The notes: generated by a model from the sequence alone, not told the origin. A stretch of 36,808 nucleotides of DNA from an uncultured Lachnospiraceae bacterium (GCA_910579935.1 CAJTVQ010000041.1:1-36808); one strand, 5' to 3'. Shown: positions 23,938-32,973, counted from the first letter of the stretch. Numbers and translations are program-made.

Positions 23938-24555
23938 TTACCGGATAAAATTCATCGGCTGGAACGGCTCTTTTTTGGGAATCCCGTACTCCGCTTTTCC
24001 GAGAGCGATACTCTTCATCAGGAATGCCATATTTTTCGCAAGCGTCCGCATGATCTGAAGACCTTCCGCATCCTGTTCAGCCTCACCCGGAACCGCACCG
24101 TGAATGCTGTTCCAATACTGTCCGGATGCCACCGGCATTCCGGAAATCGTAAAGAACTTATTCAGTTCATCAAAGGTGGAAGACAAGCCGCCCCTGCGCG
24201 CAGCCACCACGCCGGCACCCACTTTCATCGTTTTGTCAAACGGCGTACTGTAAAACAAACGGGTCAGAAAAGCCACCAGCGTCGCATTGGCAGAAGCGTA
24301 ATAAACCGGACTTCCGACCACAAGACCGTCGCATGACTCAAACTTCGGCGCAGTCTCATTCACCAGATCGTCAAACACGCACTTTCCCTTTTCCTTACAG
24401 GAGCGGCATCCGATGCATCCCCTGATATCCTGATTCCCGATATGTAAAATTTCCGTTTCCATTCCTTCCTGCCCAAAAACCTTCTCCATTTCATGCAATG
24501 CAGTATAAGTGTTCCCCTTCGCATGAGGGCTTCCATTCAGCATTAATACTTTCAT
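23938..24555 (-). CDS. NAD(P)H-dependent FMN reductase / iron-sulfur flavoprotein-like
   Basis: 205 residues from the ATG at 24555 (GAGG eight bases upstream). Flavodoxin-like fold: LMLNGSPHAKGNTYTAL binds the FMN phosphate, and VVGSPVYYASANATLVAFLT completes the site. Between them IRGCIGCRSCKEKGKC gives C-x2-C-x2-C-x5-C, the compact spacing of the [4Fe-4S] motif in archaeal iron-sulfur flavoproteins. It could therefore pass single electrons as well as reduce FMN. Many clostridial reductases carry similar cysteines, so cluster binding is not certain. It converges on the rubredoxin-GltB-like gene, which also handles electrons through FMN, but a functional link is only a guess. Confidence 0.85.
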   Translation of the reverse strand: MKVLMLNGSPHAKGNTYTALHEMEKVFGQEGMETEILHIGNQDIRGCIGCRSCKEKGKCVFDDLVNETAPKFESCDGLVVGSPVYYASANATLVAFLTRLFYSTPFDKTMKVGAGVVAARRGGLSSTFDELNKFFTISGMPVASGQYWNSIHGAVPGEAEQDAEGLQIMRTLAKNMAFLMKSIALGKAEYGIPKKEPFQPMNFIR

Positions 24556-24668
24556 CCCTAAAACCTCTCTTTCCTTCTTTAATAAAATATGCTGCTTCTT
24601 TTTTAATGATACTTTTGGCCTCCCGTCCTCATTTCGGATTACAGAAACCAAACCGCAGACAACCGCAT

Positions 24669-27647
24669 TTATCCCTGCTCCCAATATTCCCGGATCAGCT
24701 GGTAGGCCTCCCGGCTGATGGCCGGCGGCACGGCTCCCGGACGGGCCAGGAAGTACCCCTGCAGCAAGTCCACACCAAGCTCCAGCGATTTCCTTACCTC
24801 TTCCGCCGATTCCAGCCCCTCTGCAATGACCATCATATTCCTCTTGTGTGCATACTGTACGATATTGGTCACGATCTGCTGTTTATTCGTATCCTTATCA
24901 ATATTCCGCACAATCGTAATATCCACTTTGACAAAATGCGGCTTTAACTCCAGCAGATTGATCTCACTGTTATAACCGCTTCCGTAATCATCCAGCGCAA
25001 ACATGCCGGAGAATCCTTCCACACTCTTCTTTCCTTCCACCAGCTCCATATCAAGATGCTCCGCCTCCGTAATTTCAATCACAATGCGCGGCTGCAGCTG
25101 TGCAAACTTCTCATGAAACTCCCGTTCTTCTTCTTTTGTCATCTGTGCATTGGCTATGGAATTCACAAACAGGAATGCCTGTCCGGAAACCTCTCCCCGT
25201 TCCAGCAGCCTCTCATAACATTCGCAGGAATTGAACAGTGTCATGCACTCAATTTCATTCATCCGTCCTTCTTCCTTTGCCAAACGCAGTACCGTTTCCG
25301 GCGAGCGCAGGGTAGGAAGGTTCACCCGCATAAGCGCTTCATAAGCATACGGTTCCCCTGTCCTTCCATGGAAGATCGGCTGGTAATGATAATGCAGTTC
25401 CCTGCTTTCCAGCAGCTGGTTAAATTCCAGCCTGCACTGGTTCTGATGCATCTTCTCCTGATATGCTTCCGCATCAAATTCCAACAGACCTCCTTTTCTC
25501 GAACGCTTCACCTGATACATGGCAAAATCCGAATATTTCATCAATTCGGACAGCTCCCTGCCGTCCTCCGGGTACCACGCCACGCCGCCGGAAGCGCTCA
25601 GCCCCATATTGCTTCCATTCGGAAGAACAAACTCCACCTCCCCAATGGCGCGGTAAAGATTTCCTATCTTCTCCCGTATCTCATTCCGGTCTTCATATCC
25701 ATAAAACAGCAGAAGGAATTCGTCTCCTGAAATACGGGCACATATTGTATTAGCCGGCGTATTTTCCAAAAAACATCTTCCGGCAGTCTGAATATACCGG
25801 TCACCGAAATTATGGCCGAACCTGTCGTTCGTAGATTTCAGGTTATCCAGATCGATCATCAGAAGTCCCGCATGTTTCAGCTTATCAGGCTTTAAAAACA
25901 GTGCATCCGCCACTCTACGGAATCCGCGCCTTGCATACAGCTTCGTCAATCCGTCACAGTCTCTTTCCTGTTCCACCCGCATCCGTTCCAGCGTAGAAAC
26001 GGTAACGTCCTCTATCAGCCCTACCTGCCGCTCCCCCTCCGTTACGTTTTCAAAACGCAGATATCGTATTCCTTCCGGCTGTACCGGAATCTGATATACC
26101 ATACTGCCATCCTCGGAAACGGTATACTCCAGATTCTGAAGCGCCTCCTTCTGTTTCCGGCGAAACCCTTCCGCTGTCAGATTCCCGATATCCACGCCCT
26201 CCAGTCCCATCAGGGAAAAATAATTTTCCGTCACGAAAACGCTGTCAGAACCTTCTTTTATCTCATACCCTGCCAGTTCCACGCTGGCCATGTTCATAAT
26301 CTGTACGAATCGTGTGGAAGAATCAATGACCTCTCCCTGAAGTCTGGTAATCGCTCCCGCAAACTGGTCAATTTCCCGTATTCCCGTTGCAGAAAGCACC
26401 GGCAGGACATTACCCTGCTTGGCCTCATCCACCTCGCAGGACAGCCTTCGAATAGGCTTGGACAGCTTATAGCTGACCCAAAAGATGCCGACAAGGCCAA
26501 TCAGCATCGTCAGTACAAAGGATGCCGCCAGTATCCGCTCCATCTGTATGGCAAATGCAAACAGCTTTTCTTTTGCACCGATTCCCACCAGATACCATTT
26601 ATCCGAATCAAAAGGAGCATTGTTGCTGTATACCACCAATGGTTTCACCGCTCCGTAATACCTTCCGCTCTCCGTTTCCACTTCTTTGTGATTATCCCCG
26701 CCCTGCATGAACCGGAGTTCTTCCAAAGTCCCTTTCGTCACGGATTCACTGGACAGAATGACTGGTTCCAGCAGACTGCCTTCCTCTTTGGAAACTGCCA
26801 GCAGATAAGTTCCCTGCTTCTCTTCCATCAGCTCACTGCACGGCAGTAACGACTGCACATAATCTTCCAGTAATTCTATGCCCAGCACCCCATATACGGT
26901 TCCATCCTTCAGCATCAACGGCATGGAATAAGAAACAGCCCGCCGGTTATCCCCCGCCAGACAATAAGTCTCCGTCGTCCAATATCCGTATTCTTTAGCT
27001 GTCAGCCGTCTTTCATCGGTATATGCGGTTTGGAAAGGCTTGTAAAAAAAGGGCTGCTTTATGTCCTCTCCGGAAAAAAACGGCTGCCAGCCCGTATCCG
27101 TAGCGATACGTCCCGAACGCACCACCTCCACCGGCGCACGCTCCGTCAGGATATCCTCATTCCGCCGGGAAGGCGCAGAAGCCGGATCCAAATCCCTCAG
27201 ATAGATACCGGGAAGAGACTCCGGAACCGCCTCCCCCTCCAGGTCATAGGTATTCAGAATAAGAAAAATCCCTGAAACCTGCTTATTGTACATCGTCTCG
27301 ATCAGCTCCGGTCTTATTTCCTGCAAAAAGCCGATGCACGCTTCATTGTTATCGCTCATGTCTTCCAAACGGAACTGTTTCGCATCCAGTTTTTCCTGCA
27401 CCATGGAATTGATCTCCTCCGAAAGCATACTCAGGTTAGACCAATTCCCAATCATATCATTCAACAAATAATTTCCACGGTTTTCTACCTGCTGCGCCAG
27501 CATATCCTGTACATTCTGATTCAGTTTCGTAATCACGCCGCCAAACAGCAGACTCCCCGCCAGCACACACAATTCCACCGCCAGCAGACTGATCAGCGGC
27601 AGAACAATCACCCGGAAGATTGTTCTGTCTTTTTTCCGCCCCGACAT
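24669..27647 (-). CDS. Membrane sensor with dCache-like, PAS-like, GGDEF and EAL domains
   Basis: 992 residues from the ATG at 27647, with AAGGAGG five bases upstream. Membrane segments at about 11-37 and 372-394 enclose a ~330-residue extracellular region resembling a dCache sensor. A HAMP-like stretch (395-445) and a PAS-like region (450-555) follow. The GGDEF domain (about 560-720) has SGDEF at 640-644, a variant that can be active, and no RxxD inhibitory site before it. The EAL domain (about 740-975) has E770-A-L-M-R, DD at 886-887, E943 and QGYFLARP, so phosphodiesterase activity is likely. The gene starts 10 bp after the solute-binding protein gene, which suggests that the lipoprotein presents a ligand to the extracellular domain and so tunes c-di-GMP. 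Confidence 0.92.
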   Translation of the reverse strand: MSGRKKDRTIFRVIVLPLISLLAVELCVLAGSLLFGGVITKLNQNVQDMLAQQVENRGNYLLNDMIGNWSNLSMLSEEINSMVQEKLDAKQFRLEDMSDNNEACIGFLQEIRPELIETMYNKQVSGIFLILNTYDLEGEAVPESLPGIYLRDLDPASAPSRRNEDILTERAPVEVVRSGRIATDTGWQPFFSGEDIKQPFFYKPFQTAYTDERRLTAKEYGYWTTETYCLAGDNRRAVSYSMPLMLKDGTVYGVLGIELLEDYVQSLLPCSELMEEKQGTYLLAVSKEEGSLLEPVILSSESVTKGTLEELRFMQGGDNHKEVETESGRYYGAVKPLVVYSNNAPFDSDKWYLVGIGAKEKLFAFAIQMERILAASFVLTMLIGLVGIFWVSYKLSKPIRRLSCEVDEAKQGNVLPVLSATGIREIDQFAGAITRLQGEVIDSSTRFVQIMNMASVELAGYEIKEGSDSVFVTENYFSLMGLEGVDIGNLTAEGFRRKQKEALQNLEYTVSEDGSMVYQIPVQPEGIRYLRFENVTEGERQVGLIEDVTVSTLERMRVEQERDCDGLTKLYARRGFRRVADALFLKPDKLKHAGLLMIDLDNLKSTNDRFGHNFGDRYIQTAGRCFLENTPANTICARISGDEFLLLFYGYEDRNEIREKIGNLYRAIGEVEFVLPNGSNMGLSASGGVAWYPEDGRELSELMKYSDFAMYQVKRSRKGGLLEFDAEAYQEKMHQNQCRLEFNQLLESRELHYHYQPIFHGRTGEPYAYEALMRVNLPTLRSPETVLRLAKEEGRMNEIECMTLFNSCECYERLLERGEVSGQAFLFVNSIANAQMTKEEEREFHEKFAQLQPRIVIEITEAEHLDMELVEGKKSVEGFSGMFALDDYGSGYNSEINLLELKPHFVKVDITIVRNIDKDTNKQQIVTNIVQYAHKRNMMVIAEGLESAEEVRKSLELGVDLLQGYFLARPGAVPPAISREAYQLIREYWEQG

Positions 27648-27657
27648 AACATCCTCC

Positions 27658-29097
27658 TTAGTTTTCAAATGCCTGCAGCTGTTTCAGTGTATCTTCATAC
27701 CAGCTGTCAAAATATTCATCCGAAACAAATTCCGCAACCGCCTCTTCCAGGCTCATTCCCGATGCCAGTCTGGCCGCCGCCGCTTCACGGTCCGCCGCCG
27801 CACGGTCGCTCATGGCATACTCCAGAACATTACGTGCCCTCGTTCCTGTTTCAAAAGCTCTTGTCGTATACATTTTATTCCCGTTTACTGTATCCACGGC
27901 AACCGTCAGCATTTTTTCCATGTTATCGCTGATCTGCGCCCCGTTGTCCATGACCGCATTTTTATCGTTTGCCGTCTTCGTCACCGGCAGATATCCGGAA
28001 TTCACCGAAAAATCAATATTCCTCTCATCAGCCGTGAACCATTTCAGAAATTCCACGGAAGCAAAAATTTCAGCCTCGCTTCCCTTTGTCACCACCATAC
28101 CGGCTCCCTGCTGTACCGCATAAGCCGAATCATCTCCATCGAATTTCGGACAGGGAAGTATCTCCATCTCAATGGGATAACTCTCCGTATCGCTGATATT
28201 GACGGCCTCCGGAAGAAACGAAACCCCAGAAGAAGCTCCCACATAAGCTATAATATTGCCCGTCTTGATATCATCGCTGCGGAAGCGCCCTGTCGCCGCA
28301 AAATATCCCTTTACAAAAGGCACATAATAATGATTCCACAGACTGCGTACCGTCTCTTTATCAAAATCCAGCGTCATCCTTCCCCCGGATACCTGAAAAA
28401 TCTCCGTTCCCATCTGCATACTGCCGATCAGCATATAATTGGCCATGGCATCCCTGCCAAACAGGGCTCTCCCGTCATTCGGCACATCAGGCGTCTTTTG
28501 GTCACTCCATTCATAATAACGCCGCGCCGTTTCCACCAGCCCGTCCATATCTGCCAAGTCCTCATAAGATGCCCCTGTTTCCGATGAAAAAACATCCCAG
28601 TCCGTCTTATTCAGGACCAGTATTTCCGTAGATTTCGCAGTGGGGAATATCTTAATCTCCCCCTCTCCGCTGAAATCTCCCTCTCTGATATAACTGTCGA
28701 TAAAGGCAGAGATTTCCTCTCCGCTCAGATAATCTTTTAAATCCACTACCTGTCCCATCTGATCCACCGCATATGCCGTATCCGCGTATGCTGCAAAAAT
28801 ATTCGGGACTTCGTCCGCACCGACCTCTCCTCTTACGGCCGCCAGCACATTAGTTTCCAAATCATTCACGGAACCCTGGCTGTAACCCTTTACAATGATC
28901 CCTTCCTCTTTTCCCACCGTTTCATTGAATTCCTCTACGAGACTGTCAAATGCCGTCAACTGGTCGCCGTTATAATAGGTCCACACATCAATCGTAACGG
29001 GATTCTTAGCATCCAGCAGCGACTTATTTCCGCATCCGCCCAAAATAACTCCGAACACGCAAATCCCCCATAACAATCCCATTTTCTTTTGCAGCAT
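27658..29097 (-). CDS. Lipoprotein extracellular solute-binding protein without transporter
   Basis: 479 residues. A lipoprotein signal peptide ends at ILGGC with Cys22 as the lipid anchor. The mature part fits the family 1 sugar-type binding proteins (VTIDVWTYYNGDQLTAFDSL opening; KIFPTAKSTEILVLNKTDWD; later VEFLKWFTADERN). No ABC permease or ATPase gene lies on either side. Instead the next gene, 10 bp downstream, is a membrane GGDEF-EAL enzyme. Binding proteins can work as sensor partners as well as transport receptors, so this pair is most simply read as a signalling unit. It has its own promoter (29158-29186) and a GGAGGG site. The ligand is unknown; a carbohydrate is the family default. 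Confidence 0.9.
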   Translation of the reverse strand: MLQKKMGLLWGICVFGVILGGCGNKSLLDAKNPVTIDVWTYYNGDQLTAFDSLVEEFNETVGKEEGIIVKGYSQGSVNDLETNVLAAVRGEVGADEVPNIFAAYADTAYAVDQMGQVVDLKDYLSGEEISAFIDSYIREGDFSGEGEIKIFPTAKSTEILVLNKTDWDVFSSETGASYEDLADMDGLVETARRYYEWSDQKTPDVPNDGRALFGRDAMANYMLIGSMQMGTEIFQVSGGRMTLDFDKETVRSLWNHYYVPFVKGYFAATGRFRSDDIKTGNIIAYVGASSGVSFLPEAVNISDTESYPIEMEILPCPKFDGDDSAYAVQQGAGMVVTKGSEAEIFASVEFLKWFTADERNIDFSVNSGYLPVTKTANDKNAVMDNGAQISDNMEKMLTVAVDTVNGNKMYTTRAFETGTRARNVLEYAMSDRAAADREAAAARLASGMSLEEAVAEFVSDEYFDSWYEDTLKQLQAFEN

Positions 29098-29157
29098 AAT
29101 ATCTCCCTCCGCCCATATGCCTCTGGCATACTGATAACAAATACAAATTTGTTCATC

Positions 29158-29186
29158 ATTGTATCACATACACGCACAGCATTCAA
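29158..29186 (-). promoter_or_regulatory. Promoter of the solute-binding protein/GGDEF-EAL operon
   Basis: On the minus strand -35 TTGAAT (29181-29186) and -10 TACAAT (29158-29163), spacing 17 bp. Between it and the start lies AACAAATTTGTATTTGTT, an imperfect palindrome that could be an operator. Confidence 0.7.
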
Positions 29187-29277
29187 CCAAAAAACACATT
29201 TTCCCATGAAAAACAAAATGCAAATAAATATTTGTACCCAAGACCCATCCCGTCAAGAACAACCTACCGGTGTTACA

Positions 29278-29368
29278 GAAATCAATTTTCAGTTTTGCCT
29301 GCCACCGTGCTGCTGTTGTCTGCCTCTGAAGCCACCTCTGTATTTGGTTCCTGAAAATTGATTTCCAT
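29278..29368. repeat. Inverted repeat made of the recurring CTGAAAATTGATTTC motif
   Basis: GAAATCAATTTTCAG (29278-29292) and CTGAAAATTGATTTC (29351-29365) are perfect inverted copies around a 58-bp centre; the right arm continues CCAT to 29368 as at 9440-9457. It stands after the asnB stop and upstream of the solute-binding protein promoter. It could be a long-loop terminator for asnB or a small mobile repeat. Confidence 0.6.
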
Positions 29369-29400
29369 ACATAACGCAAGTCAAAACTGCCACAGACAGC

Positions 29401-31251
29401 CTATACCAGTCTCACTTCGTATTCTTTCAGCCAGTAATTCACCTGAAGCAGGTAAGCCAGCAGCTGCGGCCCCGCCATCAGCTGTCCGTAAAACGGCCTT
29501 GCATAATCCGAAGGCCGCTCCATGAACTCCCGCACCTTCTTTCCGTCCACTAACACATTCACCGGTTCACTGCCGTCCTCCACGATTTCCCGCATCTTTC
29601 CCCTCAGCAGCTGTTCGTAAGCAGGGTCGTATGTCTTCGGATAGGGGCTCTTCTTCCGGTAGAGTACCCCGTGCGGCAGATAGTCTTTTCCGGCCGCCCG
29701 CAGCAGCCCCTTGACCACCCCTTCATGGCATTTCATATCCCACGGAACATTCCACGCATATTCCACGATACGGTGATCCGCAAAAGGAACCCGCGCCTCC
29801 AGTCCTGAATGCATACTGGTACGGTCCATCCGGTCTAACAGTGTCTGCATGAACCACTTCAGATTCAGATAGGAAATTTCCCTGCGCCGCTTTTCTTCCG
29901 GCTTCTCTCCCTCCAAAACAGGCGTTTCCTCTATCGTTCTGTAATAAGCTTCCCTTGCATAAGCCTCCAGCGGCAGTTCTTCCGCCACTTCGTCCCTTAA
30001 CAGCATTGTCCGGGGGCCGAAATCCATCGACCAGGGAAACGTATCCGCTTCAAAACATTCCTTTTTATGAAACCACGGATAACCGCCGAATATTTCATCC
30101 GCACACTCACCGGTCAGCGTCACCTTGTGCCGTTTCGCCACTTTTTGGCAGAAATACAGCATGGAAGATTCCACATCCGCCATACAGGGCAGATCCCGCG
30201 CATCCACCGCTTCAAACAAACGATCATACAATTCCTCATTTCTGCACTCCAGATAATGATGAGCCGTCCCCACGTGCTCCTTTACCTTATCCACCCAGGG
30301 CCGGTCCTGCGAGGGTTGGAACGAATTTGCCTGAAAATGGATGTGATTGTCCTTGAAGTCAAACGAGTAGGTATCCAGCGTCTTCCCCTGCCTTTGCAGT
30401 TCCCTGCCGCAGATTGCCGTTACCAGGCTGCTGTCCACACCTCCGGATAAAAACGTACAGACCGGTACATCCGACAGCATCTGAAGCTTCACGGCATCCT
30501 CCACCAGAAACTGCATCTTTTCCGCCGTTTCCTCCCAGCTTTCCTCATGGGGCCTGCTTTCCAGCTTCCAGTAACAATGCTCCTTTATGCCATCTTCCCC
30601 GCATTCGAGAAAATGTCCCGGAATCACCTCAGACACGCCGCGGAACACGCCCTTTCCATATGTTTTAGCCGGCCCCAGGCCAAGTATCTCACACAGTCCC
30701 TCTTTATCCGCCCGCGCCTCCATACCCGGGTAGCACAAAATACCCTTGATTTCCGAGGAAAAAAGAATTCCCTGCCCTCTTTTCGCATAAAAACAGGGTT
30801 TTACCCCCAGCCGGTCGCGGAACAGATACAGCTTATGCTTCCTTCCGTCCCAGATGGCAAACGCAAAGATGCCGTTCAGCTTTCTCACAAAATCTGCCCC
30901 GTGTTCCATATATCCTGCCAGTATGACTTCCGTATCACTGTTGGTGGAAAACTCCACTCCTTCTTCTTCCAGTTCCTTTCGAAGCTGCCTCATATTGTAA
31001 ATTTCTCCGTTATATACGATGGCCCACTCATGCCCTCCTGCGCTTTTCACCATGGGCTGCTGCCCGCCCGCCAGGTCGATGATGGACAGCCTTACATGCG
31101 CCAGTCCGCAATTCCTGCACAGATAGATTCCGTCTTCGTCCGGTCCCCTGTGCTTCTGCCTGCGGTTCATCTGCTTTAGGACCGCCTCCCATTTTTCCTT
31201 TGCCGACACATAATCTGCTTTCGTATCAAAGAAACCCGCAATTCCGCACAT
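29401..31251 (-). CDS. asnB: Asparagine synthase (glutamine-hydrolysing)
   Basis: 616 residues. The start is the ATG at 31251, because Cys2 must become the N-terminal nucleophile of the glutaminase domain (MCGIAGFFDT); AGGA precedes it. Glutaminase blocks: RGPDEDG at about 36-42, RLSIIDLAGGQQPM and IVYNGEIYN. The synthetase domain has the ATP loop SGGVDSS at 269-275 and, later, LTGECADEIFGGYPW. It converts aspartate to asparagine using glutamine and ATP. It starts 17 bp after dpaB on the same strand, so it is probably read from the dpaAB transcript. Bacillus has a sporulation-associated asparagine synthetase, which makes a role in spore formation plausible here. Confidence 0.93.
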   Translation of the reverse strand: MCGIAGFFDTKADYVSAKEKWEAVLKQMNRRQKHRGPDEDGIYLCRNCGLAHVRLSIIDLAGGQQPMVKSAGGHEWAIVYNGEIYNMRQLRKELEEEGVEFSTNSDTEVILAGYMEHGADFVRKLNGIFAFAIWDGRKHKLYLFRDRLGVKPCFYAKRGQGILFSSEIKGILCYPGMEARADKEGLCEILGLGPAKTYGKGVFRGVSEVIPGHFLECGEDGIKEHCYWKLESRPHEESWEETAEKMQFLVEDAVKLQMLSDVPVCTFLSGGVDSSLVTAICGRELQRQGKTLDTYSFDFKDNHIHFQANSFQPSQDRPWVDKVKEHVGTAHHYLECRNEELYDRLFEAVDARDLPCMADVESSMLYFCQKVAKRHKVTLTGECADEIFGGYPWFHKKECFEADTFPWSMDFGPRTMLLRDEVAEELPLEAYAREAYYRTIEETPVLEGEKPEEKRRREISYLNLKWFMQTLLDRMDRTSMHSGLEARVPFADHRIVEYAWNVPWDMKCHEGVVKGLLRAAGKDYLPHGVLYRKKSPYPKTYDPAYEQLLRGKMREIVEDGSEPVNVLVDGKKVREFMERPSDYARPFYGQLMAGPQLLAYLLQVNYWLKEYEVRLV

Positions 31252-31268
31252 AATTTTCCTCCACACAT

Positions 31269-31856
31269 TTATACTAATAAAGGCTGTATCTGTTTATGCT
31301 CCAGCGCCGCTTCCAAAGCCGGGAGCAGCATATCGGCATGTGCCACCAGCGAATTAGGTTTCTTTTTCCAGTCATCCTGTCCGAAGGGCACGAAATAAAT
31401 GTTCTTCGTATTCAGCAGCAGCCCGATATTTTTCAGGTTCATTCCCAGTCCGTCGTTGGTGGAAATAAAAATCACCAGCGGCTTGTTATTCCGCAGGTGG
31501 GCCTTTGAAGCCATTAACACCGGACTGTCCGTAATCCCGTTTGCCAGCTTTGCCGCCGTATTTCCGGTGCAGGGGACAATCGCCAGCACATCCAGATATC
31601 CTTTCGGGCCGACCGGCTCTGCGCCTTCTATGCTCATGACCGGCGCCCGCCCTGTTATTTCTTCCACCCGCTTCCGGTATTCCTCCGGCGTTCCGAAACG
31701 GCTCGATATCTGCTGCGCCGCATCGGAAAAAAACGGATAAATCTCCGCTCCGGCCTCCGCCAGACGTTCCATCTCTTTAAAAACCTTATCGAAGGTACAA
31801 AAAGAACCGCTCATCGCTATTCCTATTTTCTTTCCTTTCAACTCCAATCGTTCCAT
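31269..31856 (-). CDS. dpaB: Dipicolinate synthase subunit B
   Basis: 195 residues of the flavoprotein (phosphopantothenoylcysteine decarboxylase-like) fold. Typical segments: KKIGIAMSGSFCTFDKVF at the start, PCTGNTAAKLANGITDSPVL, and MASKAHLRNNKPLVIFISTN with its flavoprotein-type signature. With subunit A it makes dipicolinic acid from dihydrodipicolinate in the mother cell, for loading into the spore core. It follows dpaA by 24 bp and precedes asnB by 17 bp. The B. subtilis name is spoVFB. Its presence shows that the host forms spores by the SpoVF route rather than the Etf-type alternative used in some clostridia. Confidence 0.93.
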   Translation of the reverse strand: MERLELKGKKIGIAMSGSFCTFDKVFKEMERLAEAGAEIYPFFSDAAQQISSRFGTPEEYRKRVEEITGRAPVMSIEGAEPVGPKGYLDVLAIVPCTGNTAAKLANGITDSPVLMASKAHLRNNKPLVIFISTNDGLGMNLKNIGLLLNTKNIYFVPFGQDDWKKKPNSLVAHADMLLPALEAALEHKQIQPLLV

Positions 31857-31880
31857 ATGACTACCTGCCTTTCACGCACT

Positions 31881-32714
31881 TCACAATTTCTCTACCACAT
31901 ATTCCGTCAGCCGTTTTGCCGATATTTTTCCGGCATACTTGCCCGGCAGTCCCAGACAGTGCAGAGCCTTCACGCCCAGCCGCTCCGCGGCCTGATAATC
32001 CACGCCGCCCTTGCCGGATGCAATATCGACGATCAGGGCACCCTTCTGCAGCTTATCCAGCATCCTTTCTTCCAGCACGAGAGCCGGGATCGTATTATAA
32101 AGATATTCAAATTCCCCTGCCTTTTCCTCCAGACGGTTCAAAAGCAAAGTTTCCATTCCCATCGCTTCCGCCCTCGCCAGTTCCACGGAATTGCAGCCGC
32201 AGACTGTCACAAAGGCGGACAACCCTTTCAGTTTCTGCGCCAATACCGTCCCGCATCTTCCATAGCCAAGCACCAGCGTACGGCTTCTGTGTATATTCGT
32301 GTCCTTATGAATCAGCGCCTCCAAAATGGCGCCCTCCGCTGTCGCTACCGCGTTGAATACCGCAATGCTTTCATCCTTCATGAAATCATAACAGCAGATT
32401 CCCCTTTCATCACACTCCTGGCGAAATGCCTCCGGTATCACACCGCCGAACACTATATGGTGTTTCCGCAGGTGTCTGGACAATTCCCTGATATGCACGA
32501 TTCCTTTCTTCTCGATAGGGATGCCCCCTACAATGATTTTTGCCGACTCTACTGCCTGTTTCAGCGATTCCGCCGTGCCGTCCGCCTCTATCTTCCCCTC
32601 TTTTACATGGCTTATTTTATAACAAATCACGCGGTATCCCATTTCCCTGAAAAAGGGCGCCATATAGGCCGTACGTTTATCCCCGCCTATGACCGCAATA
32701 TCATATTCTGCCAT
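31881..32714 (-). CDS. dpaA: Dipicolinate synthase subunit A
   Basis: 277 residues from the ATG at 32714, which has GGAGG five bases upstream; the in-frame ATGs further up have no such site. The N-terminal domain opens YDIAVIGGDKRTAYMAPFF. The C-terminal Rossmann fold carries VLGYGRCGTVLAQKL for NAD(P) binding and ALIVDIASGKGGVDYQAAE, as in SpoVFA. It is the first gene of the dpaA-dpaB-asnB run. Expression is expected late in sporulation under a mother-cell sigma factor. I looked for a sigma-K-like box in the 175 bp upstream and found nothing convincing. Confidence 0.93.
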   Translation of the reverse strand: MAEYDIAVIGGDKRTAYMAPFFREMGYRVICYKISHVKEGKIEADGTAESLKQAVESAKIIVGGIPIEKKGIVHIRELSRHLRKHHIVFGGVIPEAFRQECDERGICCYDFMKDESIAVFNAVATAEGAILEALIHKDTNIHRSRTLVLGYGRCGTVLAQKLKGLSAFVTVCGCNSVELARAEAMGMETLLLNRLEEKAGEFEYLYNTIPALVLEERMLDKLQKGALIVDIASGKGGVDYQAAERLGVKALHCLGLPGKYAGKISAKRLTEYVVEKL

Positions 32715-32883
32715 AATTCCCTCCATATCCTTCCGGTCTGCATCCATGCAATGTGAAATCCTGTTTTTCTGTCATAAAAAATTCTGTATACCAATATAAT
32801 AATTGGGAATAGGCTTATTTGTGCATGTTTTCCCTCATTTCCGCGCTGTTTTTTGCAAGTACGGCTGTTTTTCCATTCCCGCG

Positions 32884-32931
32884 CAAAAATAAAACCTGCC
32901 GGAATATTCTCTGCGAATACTCCGGCAGGTT
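32884..32931 (-). terminator. Terminator of the PPi-phosphofructokinase gene
   Basis: AACCTGCCGGA (32893-32903) pairs with TCCGGCAGGTT (32921-32931), with an inner TATTC/GAATA stem. On the minus strand TTTTATTTTT follows, a good intrinsic terminator. Confidence 0.9.
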
Positions 32932-32973
32932 CTGCCTGTTACTAGTTCAAATTTATCCTGTTCTTACGTTCTT

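Noticed and set aside
29290..29368. Tiny ORF (about 26 codons) starting in the right arm of the inverted repeat
   Set aside because: No ribosome binding site, and the 9440-9457 copy of the motif shares only the first few codons.
32715..32890. Sporulation sigma-factor promoter before dpaA
   Set aside because: Several AT-rich hexamers resemble parts of sigma-E or sigma-K boxes, but no pair has convincing sequence and spacing.
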